Positions 6,867 to 13,452 of a stretch of 13,452 nt of DNA are shown here, in pieces. The stretch's first letter is position 1. Each line of letters opens with the position of its first letter. Below the pieces are notes generated by a model, which searched no databases, was not told the origin of the DNA, and saw only the letters and a program-made list of their open reading frames with translations. The stretch is from an uncultured Lachnospiraceae bacterium (lineage in GTDB: Bacteria; Bacillota; Clostridia; Lachnospirales; Lachnospiraceae). The stretch is taken from the NCBI GenBank assembly GCA_902782655.1, contig CACZNY010000099.1, forward strand, positions 1-13,452. Reading direction: 5' to 3'. The position numbers were made by a program, and so were the translations under genes.

Positions 6867-9800
6867 ATGCCTAAGAGAACTGACATAAAAAAGATAATGG
6901 TGATAGGCTCGGGACCCATAGTCATAGGCCAGGCCGCAGAGTTTGATTATGCCGGGACCCAGGCCTGTCTGGCTCTTAAGGAGGAGGGCTATGAGGTGGT
7001 GCTTTGCAACTCTAATCCCGCTACCATAATGACCGATACGAAGATAGCCGACAAGGTTTATATGGAGCCGCTGACTCTTGAATACATAGCAAAGATCATC
7101 CGCTATGAAAGGCCTGATGCCATACTTCCGGGCATAGGAGGGCAGACGGGGCTTAATCTTGCCATGCAGCTTGAGAAGAAAGGGATACTTTCCGAGTGCC
7201 GGGCGGAGCTTCTCGGGACAAGGAGCGAATCCATAGAGCGCGCAGAGGACAGGAAGCTTTTTAAGGAGCTTTGCGAGGAGCTTAATGAGCCGGTGCTTCC
7301 CTCTGAGACAGCGGGAAGCGTCGAGGAGGGCCTGAAGATCGCGAGGAATATCGGGTTTCCCGTGGTGCTCCGTCCCGCCTTTACCCTCGGAGGCACGGGA
7401 GGAGGCTTCGCCGAAAACGAAGAGGAGTTTATCACCCTCATGGAGAACGGTCTGGATCTGTCCCCTGTGAATGAAGTGCTCATAGAAAAAAGCATAAAGG
7501 GCTATAAGGAGATAGAGTATGAGGTGATGCGGGATAAAAACGATACAGCCATCACCATCTGCAACATGGAAAACCTCGATCCCGTGGGGATACATACGGG
7601 GGACTCCGTGGTCGTGTGTCCGTCGCAGACACTTACCAATAAGGAATACCATATGCTGAGGGACAGCGCACTGAAGATAATAAGGGCGCTTCAGATAGAG
7701 GGAGGGTGCAACGTGCAGTTCGCCCTTGATCCTCATTCCTTTCAGTATTATCTGATAGAGGTAAATCCCAGGGTGTCGAGATCCTCGGCTCTTGCGTCGA
7801 AGGCCAGCGGCTATCCCATAGCCAGGGTATCCGCGAAGATAGGCATAGGGATGACTCTTGATGAGATAAGGCTTGCAAATACCCCGGCGTCCTTCGAGCC
7901 GGCCCTTGACTATGTGGTGACGAAGATGCCGAGATTTCCCTTTGATAAATTCTCCGACGCTGACAATTCACTGTCTACGCAGATGAAGGCTACGGGTGAG
8001 GTCATGAGCGTGGGCCGTACCTTTGAGGAGAGTCTCTTAAAGGCCGTCAGGTCTCTTGAGACGGGGCATTATCATATCCTTGACCCGAAGTTTGATACCT
8101 GGACTGATGAGGAGCTTTTAGAATATATCCGTACCGGCACCGATGACAGGATCTTTGCCGCAGCGGAGCTTTTAAGACGGGATACAGACGAGGAGCTTAT
8201 CATAAGGACCACCGGCATAGATGCTTTTTTCATCAGAAAGATAAGAAATATCACGGAGGAAGAGAAAAGGCTTAAGGCTTCAAAAGACGACAGGGAGGAG
8301 CTTTATGCCGCAAAGAAAATGGGCTTTTCCGACAGGGAGGCAGCAATGCTCTGGGGATATACGGAGAAGGAGATATTTGAGATGAGGCAGTCTTTCGGGA
8401 TGACTCCCGTCTATAAGATGATAGACACCTGCGCCTCGGAATTTGAAAGCTATGTCCCTTATTTTTATTCCACCTACGAGGATGAAAACGAGTCCCTTAT
8501 ATCGGACAGAAAGAAAATAATAGTCCTTGGCGCCGGACCCATACGCATAGGGCAGGGGGTGGAGTTTGACTATTCCACGGTGCATGCGGTGCAGACCATA
8601 CAGGCTGCGGGCTATGAAGCCATAATCATCAATAATAATCCCGAGACCGTATCCACGGACTATACCTGCTCGGATAAGCTGTACTTCGAGCCCCTTACGG
8701 TGGAGGATGTCATGAATGTCATCAGGATGGAGAAGCCGGAGGGGGTCATAGCGACACTCGGAGGACAGACTGCCATAAACCTGGCTGACAGGCTCCGTGA
8801 CAGGGAAGTGAATATAATAGGCACGGACTGTGATGCCATAGACAGGGCGGAGGACAGGGATCTTTTTGAGAAGCTTCTTAAGGAGCTTCAGATACCGCAG
8901 CCTGAGGGCAGGGCAGTCACATCCATTGAAGAGGGCATGGAAGCCGCGAAGGAAGCCGGCTATCCAGTCCTTGTGAGGCCGAGCTTTGTACTGGGCGGAC
9001 GGGCCATGCAGATAGTCGGCAGGGAGGAGGAGCTTTTAGAGTATCTGAAGAGCGCGGTGGAGGTAAATGAAGACAAGCCTGTACTGGTGGATAAATACAT
9101 AAAGGGCAAGGAAGTCGAGGTAGATGCCATTTGTGACGGCGGGCAGGTTTTCGTGCCGGGCATCATGGAGCTTGTGGAGCGCACCGGTGTGCACTCCGGA
9201 GACTCCATAAGCGTATATCCGCCCTACAGTCTGTCCGATAAGGTGAAAAGGACCATCCTTGACTATGCCGGAAGGCTGGGTCCCGGCATAGGTATAAAGG
9301 GGCTTTTCAATATACAGTTCATAGTGGATGAAAAGGACAATGTTTATATCATAGAGGTTAATCCCAGATCCTCACGCACCGTGCCCTTCCTTTCAAAAGC
9401 AACGGGATACCAGCTGGCTGATATAGCGACTCTTGTAAGCCTCGGGGTAAGCCTTAAGGAGCAGGGGATACAGGAGATATATCCGAAGGAAAAGGAAAGA
9501 TACTACGTAAAGGTTCCCGTTTTTTCATTCTCCAAGCTCCATGGCATGGACGCATATCTTTCTCCGGAGATGAAGTCCACGGGGGAGGCCATAGGCTATG
9601 ACAAAAAGCTTCACAGGGCTGTGTATAAAGCCATGGTCGCATCGGGGCTTAAGCTTAAGAACTACGGGACCGTGGTCGTAAGCGTAGCAGATGAAGACAA
9701 GCTTGAGACCATACCTTTAGTGCGGAGGTTTTATGACATGGGCTTCAATATCGAGGCCACGACCCTTACCGGGCAGTATCTGAAGGAGGCGGGGATACGC

Positions 9801-10049
9801 ACGAGGATCAGGCATAAGCCAAGCGAGGGCAGCGAGGAGATCCTTGATTCCATCAGGGCGGGGTATGTGAGCTATGTGATAAATACGAGAGCGATCCTTT
9901 CGGGAGTGCATTACGGAGACGGCGTAGCCATAAGGCACTGCGCCGCAGATCACAATGTGGCCATGCTTACCTCCCTTGATACCGTCCGCATGCTGCTGGA
10001 TGTCCTGGAGGAGATGACCCTGGGTGTTTCCACTATAGACGCGGAATGA
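6867..10049 (+). CDS. carB: Carbamoyl-phosphate synthase large (synthetase) subunit
   Basis: CarB makes carbamoyl phosphate from bicarbonate, two ATP and ammonia delivered by CarA. The 1060 residues match the family length and show the internal duplication clearly. In the first ATP-grasp half the metal-binding motif [13 protein letters not shown] has Glu298 and Asn300, close to E. coli Glu299 and Asn301. In the second half [13 protein letters not shown] has Glu830 and Asn832. Each half starts with a nucleotide-fold motif ([20 protein letters not shown] and [19 protein letters not shown]). The oligomerisation segment lies between them, and an MGS-like allosteric domain occupies roughly the last 125 residues, usually the effector site. 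GGAGGA (6854-6859) lies seven bases before the ATG, and the start almost touches the carA stop. It is the last gene of the unit; a hairpin terminator follows at 10090-10124. Confidence 0.98.
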   Translation: MPKRTDIKKIMVIGSGPIVIGQAAEFDYAGTQACLALKEEGYEVVLCNSNPATIMTDTKIADKVYMEPLTLEYIAKIIRYERPDAILPGIGGQTGLNLAMQLEKKGILSECRAELLGTRSESIERAEDRKLFKELCEELNEPVLPSETAGSVEEGLKIARNIGFPVVLRPAFTLGGTGGGFAENEEEFITLMENGLDLSPVNEVLIEKSIKGYKEIEYEVMRDKNDTAITICNMENLDPVGIHTGDSVVVCPSQTLTNKEYHMLRDSALKIIRALQIEGGCNVQFALDPHSFQYYLIEVNPRVSRSSALASKASGYPIARVSAKIGIGMTLDEIRLANTPASFEPALDYVVTKMPRFPFDKFSDADNSLSTQMKATGEVMSVGRTFEESLLKAVRSLETGHYHILDPKFDTWTDEELLEYIRTGTDDRIFAAAELLRRDTDEELIIRTTGIDAFFIRKIRNITEEEKRLKASKDDREELYAAKKMGFSDREAAMLWGYTEKEIFEMRQSFGMTPVYKMIDTCASEFESYVPYFYSTYEDENESLISDRKKIIVLGAGPIRIGQGVEFDYSTVHAVQTIQAAGYEAIIINNNPETVSTDYTCSDKLYFEPLTVEDVMNVIRMEKPEGVIATLGGQTAINLADRLRDREVNIIGTDCDAIDRAEDRDLFEKLLKELQIPQPEGRAVTSIEEGMEAAKEAGYPVLVRPSFVLGGRAMQIVGREEELLEYLKSAVEVNEDKPVLVDKYIKGKEVEVDAICDGGQVFVPGIMELVERTGVHSGDSISVYPPYSLSDKVKRTILDYAGRLGPGIGIKGLFNIQFIVDEKDNVYIIEVNPRSSRTVPFLSKATGYQLADIATLVSLGVSLKEQGIQEIYPKEKERYYVKVPVFSFSKLHGMDAYLSPEMKSTGEAIGYDKKLHRAVYKAMVASGLKLKNYGTVVVSVADEDKLETIPLVRRFYDMGFNIEATTLTGQYLKEAGIRTRIRHKPSEGSEEILDSIRAGYVSYVINTRAILSGVHYGDGVAIRHCAADHNVAMLTSLDTVRMLLDVLEEMTLGVSTIDAE

Positions 10050-10061
10050 CCGTACAAGCTG

Positions 10062-10090
10062 TTGTTTTGGTCTTTCAGTTTTATTATAAT
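10062..10090 (+). promoter_or_regulatory. Candidate promoter for the ABC exporter pair
   Basis: A perfect -10 box TATAAT (10085-10090) has TTGTTT (10062-10067), three of six -35 matches, at the optimal 17-base spacing. The start point would be near 10097, inside the left arm of the downstream hairpin. The AT-rich stretch between the boxes fits a promoter. This is a consensus match only, and an AT-rich intergenic sequence could produce it by chance. Confidence 0.55.
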
Positions 10091-10124
10091 TAAGGAAATG
10101 CTGATAAGCTCAGCATTTTCTTAA
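10090..10124 (+). terminator. Terminator after carB
   Basis: A 15-bp inverted repeat pairs 10090-10104 with 10110-10124 around the five-base loop TAAGC, with a single G-T pair and no mismatch. The functional core is probably AAATGCTGA/TCAGCATTT followed by the T-rich TTTTCTT. The outer arms make the element almost symmetrical, so it might work in both directions. It lies 41 bases after the carB stop and overlaps the candidate promoter above. Confidence 0.75.
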
Positions 10125-10245
10125 GTTCAGGCAGGCTATCGTGCATAAGGCCGGCACTGTAATTAGGGCGCTTACCTGCGGGACCGGCTCCGGAAAAGAG
10201 CAGGTCGGGGAAGATCATTAATGGCAGCAGAAGAGGGATCTAATC
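10125..10245 (+). other. Leader region before the ABC exporter genes
   Basis: About 120 bases separate the hairpin from the first transporter gene. I recognise no riboswitch class or regulator operator here. Short self-complementary pieces are visible. ACCTGC (10174-10179) can pair with GCAGGT (10200-10205), and GCCGG (10150-10154) can pair with CCGGC (10184-10188), so some leader structure is possible. A reading frame of 18 codons starting at ATG 10221 overlaps the transporter start in another frame. The transporter's ribosome site GAGGGA is at 10233-10238. Confidence 0.4.
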
Positions 10246-11988
10246 ATGACAGCAATTTTTTCAAGGATCAGATTTAACACCGGGCAGGTGGCCAGAATGG
10301 TGGTATTCGCTCTGCTCGCGTCCGTTGCGCAGCTTATGGCTCCGACAATGGTAAGCATGATGATCGACTGTGTGAACGATGATAAGGAAAAGAAGATCAT
10401 AGTTCTTGCGGCGGCGATGATCATCCTGTCAATAGCGGCATGCATCACAAACATCGTTTCCACGAATCTCGCGGCCAGGCTTACGACCCGCTTTTCGGCG
10501 GATCTTCGGAGGGAGATCTTCTACAAGGTTCAGGATTTCTCGGCAAGCGAGGTGGACAGATTCGGAACCTCATCCCTTATCACAAGGACTACCACTGATG
10601 TAACCATGATCCAGAGCTTCCTTGTAATGCTTTTCCGTATAGGGCTTTTATCTCCGATGATGGCGGTCATAGGACTGGTGCTTTCCGTAGCGACCACCGG
10701 TAAGCTGGCTGTCGTGCTTGCCATAGCGGTCCCGCTCTTGATTCTTGTGGTAGCTGCTGTCCTTACCGCGGCAAGCCGCTATTCGGTAAAGCTCAGGCAG
10801 AGGATCGATACCATAAACCGGCTCTTCCTTGAAGCTCTTGAGGGCGTCCGGGTGATCAGGGCCTTCAATAAGCAGGAGTATGAGATAAGCCGCTTTGATG
10901 AAGTAAATGCGGAATCATCCGAGATCTCCCGCAAGTCCTTTGCCATTTCAGGCATGCTTTTGCCGGTGGTCAATTTCCTTTTCGGTCTTACCTCGGTGGG
11001 GGCGATGCTGGTGGGCTCCTATATGGTGGTGCATAATACCCTCGATGTGAGCGCTCTTGTGGCCGTTACCCAGTATATCAATATCATCCTTATAGCGATA
11101 ATGCTTTTTGCCGCTGTCGTCAGCATGTTTCCTGATGCGTATGCGTGTATGAAGCGTATCGGAGAGGTGCTCGAAACAGAGGTATCCATCACGGATCCTA
11201 AGGAGCGTACACCGGAAAAAACCTCACACGGCACCATAGAGTTCCGTGATGTGACCTTTTCATACCCGGGAGCCGACGCGCCGGTGATCAAAGGGATCAG
11301 CTTTGTATCAAAGCCCGGTGAGACTACGGCTATCATCGGAAGGACAGGCTGCGGCAAGTCGAGCATCGTAAAGCTTATACCGAGGCTTTATGACACGACC
11401 TTCGGTGAGGTGCTGGTGGACGGAGTCAATGTCAGGGATTATAAGCTTGATGAGCTGAGGAACATCATCGGCTATGTGCCGCAGAAAAATGTCCTCTTCT
11501 CCGGCGATATCGCCGACAATCTGAACTTCGGCAATGAAAACGGAAAGGAAGAGGACTGGAAGGAGGCGGCGGAGATCGCCTGTGCGGCCGAATTCGTGCA
11601 GAAGAAGGATGGCGTATACCATTCATCTGTCGCCCAGGGCGGTACCAATTTCTCCGGCGGACAGAGACAGAGGCTTGCCATAGCAAGAGCCATCATGAAA
11701 AAGGCGGAGATATATATTTTTGATGACAGCTTCTCCGCGCTTGACATGAAGACCGATAAGACGCTCAGGCAGAATATAAAGGAGAACATGAAGGATGCCA
11801 CGATGATAGTGGTGGCGCAGCGTGTGAGCACGATAATGGATGCCACCCGCATCCTGGTCCTTGAGGACGGAGAGATCACAGGGATCGGAACCCACAGGGA
11901 GCTTCTAAGATCCTGCGCTCTTTACAGGGAGATCGCCGAGATACAGCTTGGAAAGGAGGAAGTGCAGCATGAACTTGAAAGTGCTTAA
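10246..11988 (+). CDS. ABC exporter half-transporter, degenerate-site subunit of a heterodimer
   Basis: This is a 580-residue TMD-NBD half-transporter of the type I (ABCB/MsbA-like) exporter fold, in the inner membrane. Six hydrophobic segments lie near residues 17-40, 50-72, 126-149, 153-174, 236-262 and 270-293. The NBD has A-loop Tyr340, Walker A GRTGCGKSS (365-373), a Q-loop in GYVPQKN and the signature FSGGQ (469-473). Walker B ends IFDD: Asp494 stands where the catalytic Glu belongs. The H-loop is VAQR, with Gln525 in place of His. In known heterodimers such as TM287/288, BmrCD and LmrCD, one subunit carries these changes and forms a slow or non-hydrolysing ATP site, so a partner is expected. 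That partner is the next gene, overlapping by 20 bases. The substrate (drug, peptide or lipid) cannot be read from sequence. GAGGGA at 10233-10238 fixes the start. Confidence 0.93.
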   Translation: MTAIFSRIRFNTGQVARMVVFALLASVAQLMAPTMVSMMIDCVNDDKEKKIIVLAAAMIILSIAACITNIVSTNLAARLTTRFSADLRREIFYKVQDFSASEVDRFGTSSLITRTTTDVTMIQSFLVMLFRIGLLSPMMAVIGLVLSVATTGKLAVVLAIAVPLLILVVAAVLTAASRYSVKLRQRIDTINRLFLEALEGVRVIRAFNKQEYEISRFDEVNAESSEISRKSFAISGMLLPVVNFLFGLTSVGAMLVGSYMVVHNTLDVSALVAVTQYINIILIAIMLFAAVVSMFPDAYACMKRIGEVLETEVSITDPKERTPEKTSHGTIEFRDVTFSYPGADAPVIKGISFVSKPGETTAIIGRTGCGKSSIVKLIPRLYDTTFGEVLVDGVNVRDYKLDELRNIIGYVPQKNVLFSGDIADNLNFGNENGKEEDWKEAAEIACAAEFVQKKDGVYHSSVAQGGTNFSGGQRQRLAIARAIMKKAEIYIFDDSFSALDMKTDKTLRQNIKENMKDATMIVVAQRVSTIMDATRILVLEDGEITGIGTHRELLRSCALYREIAEIQLGKEEVQHELESA

Positions 11989-13452
11989 GCGCCTGCTTTC
12001 CTACATTAAAGGCTATAAGGGCAGGTTTGTATCAGCCGTCGCTGCCACGATATTCGGGACTCTTTTTACTGTCCTTACGCCGAGGCTTTTGGGAGATATT
12101 ACCACGATAATGTATGAGGGTATAGTGGATCAGCGGTGGTTTGTTACGAAAACCTCCGATGGAGCGGTGGATCCTGCTTCCGTATGGGTACAGGGACCCT
12201 TTATGCCTGTCGGGAAGGTACAGGCGATCATCTGGATCATCGTGGTCCTGGTCCTGATATATGTGCTGGCATTCATCTTTAATACGGCAGGAAACCGTCT
12301 GCTGGCGCGGATCGCATCAAATATGGTAAGGGATATCCGCAGCGATATAGATAAAAAGATGCACAGGATGAAGCTTGATTATTATGATACCCGTACCAAC
12401 GGAGAGATACTTTCCGTGGTCACCAATGATGTGGACGCCATAAACACCCTGCTCGGGAAGAATCTGTATCTTTGCATCTCGGCGGTCATCACACTGGTGG
12501 GCGTACTTGTGATGCTGCTGTGTATAAACGGCTGGCTTGCCCTGACAGCTGCAGCGCTGATCCCGGTGACGTGGCTTTCCACGGGACCTGTGATGAAGGC
12601 AGGAAGGAAGAATTTCACGGAGCAGCAGTCCCTTTTAGGGAGAGTAAACGGCTATGTCGAGGAAATGTTTGACGGACAGAACGTGGTATCCTGCTTTAAT
12701 TATCAGGATAAGGCCAGGATGAAGTTTGATGAAATAAATGAAGGACTGCAGGAGAAGGCGGAAGCGGCAGAGAGATACTCAGGCTCCGTCATGCCTTTGA
12801 CCCAGATGGTCAATAATATCGCCTACGGTATTTCCGGCCTAATAGGCTGCCTGCTGGCGCTCAGGGGGGCCATGACCATAGGCTTTGTACAGTCCGCCCT
12901 GCAGTATACCAAAACCTTCCAGCAGCCCTTTACCACCTTCGCCCAGATGTCAAGCCAGCTTTCCCAGGCCATGGCTGCGGGAGAGAGGATATTCGGACTT
13001 TTAGACGCCGTGGAGGAGATACCGGATCCAAAGGAGGGGAAGGCTCCTGCTGTCTGTGACGGGACGGTGGAGTTTAAGCATGTCAGCTTCGGCTATACTC
13101 CGGACAGGCCGCTTATGACTGATGTGAGCTTTGAGGTAAAGAAGGGGCAGAAGATCGCCATAGTAGGACCTACCGGAGCCGGCAAGACGACGCTTATCAA
13201 CCTGCTGATGAGGTTTTATGAGACAGACGGCGGAGAGATAATAGTGGACGGAATAAATACCAGGGAGATGACACGCCATGAGCTTCGCAGGCATTTCGGC
13301 ATGGTCCTGCAGGATACCTGGCTTTTCGAGGGAAGCATACGGGATAACCTTGCTTATTCCACGGAGCGTGATGTGAGCCTTAAGGAGATGGAAAATGCCG
13401 CAAGGTCAGTCTGCGCGGACACCTTCATCCGCACGATGCCCGGCGGATATGA
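11969..13452 (+). CDS. ABC exporter half-transporter, partner subunit (3' end outside window)
   Basis: The frame is open from ATG 11969 to the window edge, 494 complete codons, so the gene is cut by the edge and not broken. An AGGAGG site (11954-11959) precedes it, and its first 20 bases overlap the upstream transporter gene, implying coupled translation and assembly. Six membrane segments are expected; the first two (about residues 19-40 and 85-106) are separated by an unusually long outside loop of about 45 residues. The NBD begins near residue 366 and shows A-loop Tyr376, Walker A GPTGAGKTT (400-408) and Q-loop Gln448 in MVLQDTWLF. The sequence stops at MPGGY, just before the signature motif, Walker B and H-loop. 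This subunit is predicted to carry the catalytically competent Walker B Glu and His; that part is not visible. The overall product is probably a multidrug or peptide exporter, but the substrate is unknown. Confidence 0.93.
   Translation, partial: MNLKVLKRLLSYIKGYKGRFVSAVAATIFGTLFTVLTPRLLGDITTIMYEGIVDQRWFVTKTSDGAVDPASVWVQGPFMPVGKVQAIIWIIVVLVLIYVLAFIFNTAGNRLLARIASNMVRDIRSDIDKKMHRMKLDYYDTRTNGEILSVVTNDVDAINTLLGKNLYLCISAVITLVGVLVMLLCINGWLALTAAALIPVTWLSTGPVMKAGRKNFTEQQSLLGRVNGYVEEMFDGQNVVSCFNYQDKARMKFDEINEGLQEKAEAAERYSGSVMPLTQMVNNIAYGISGLIGCLLALRGAMTIGFVQSALQYTKTFQQPFTTFAQMSSQLSQAMAAGERIFGLLDAVEEIPDPKEGKAPAVCDGTVEFKHVSFGYTPDRPLMTDVSFEVKKGQKIAIVGPTGAGKTTLINLLMRFYETDGGEIIVDGINTREMTRHELRRHFGMVLQDTWLFEGSIRDNLAYSTERDVSLKEMENAARSVCADTFIRTMPGGY

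Noticed and set aside
6849..7736. Minus-strand open frame of 295 codons opposite the start of carB
   Set aside because: It is antisense to conserved CarB sequence and shows no family motifs. The long frame is a by-product of carB codon bias.
1..13452. Mobile elements, CRISPR arrays, toxin-antitoxin or defence genes
   Set aside because: No transposase, integrase, direct-repeat array or small paired genes were seen. Gaps between genes are short and explained by promoters and hairpins.

Overview
The window looks like a stretch of core chromosome from a member of the Bacillota, most probably class Clostridia and possibly Lachnospiraceae. This rests on the compact all-plus-strand layout, strong GGAGG-type ribosome binding sites, heavy use of AGG for arginine and ATA for isoleucine, the Firmicutes trp gene order D-C-F-B-A, and a paired ABC exporter typical of that group. 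The family-level assignment is an inference from codon use and protein style; no rRNA or other marker is present. I see no mobile element, CRISPR array, tRNA or rRNA, and no gene on the minus strand that I would defend.

Region 1 (1-3939) is the distal part of a tryptophan operon: the 3' end of trpD, then trpC, trpF, trpB and trpA. All junctions overlap or nearly touch, so translation is probably coupled. Together these genes convert anthranilate plus PRPP to tryptophan. The proximal genes and the operon's control region lie to the left of the window.

Region 2 (3940-4134) is a short but dense regulatory gap. A near-consensus sigma-A promoter is followed after only about 20 bases by a perfect intrinsic terminator. 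A second 12-bp hairpin then sits just ahead of the pyrG ribosome binding site. The terminator can end trp transcripts, but it also lies inside the leader made by the new promoter, which suggests transcription attenuation of pyrG.

Region 3 (4135-10049) is a pyrG-carA-carB transcription unit. It joins CTP synthase, the last step to CTP, to both subunits of carbamoyl-phosphate synthase, the first step of pyrimidine synthesis and also an input to arginine. If the leader is an attenuator, it would control both ends of the pathway.

Region 4 (10050-10245) holds a hairpin terminator overlapped by a candidate promoter, followed by an untranslated leader of about 120 bases. Region 5 (10246-13452, continuing past the window) encodes two half-transporters of a heterodimeric ABC exporter. 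The first subunit has the altered Walker B and H-loop residues expected of a degenerate ATP site; the second is cut by the window end before its own signature motif and Walker B.

The genes are mostly ordinary housekeeping. The most interesting material is in the two intergenic regions, each of which places a promoter immediately before or overlapping a terminator.
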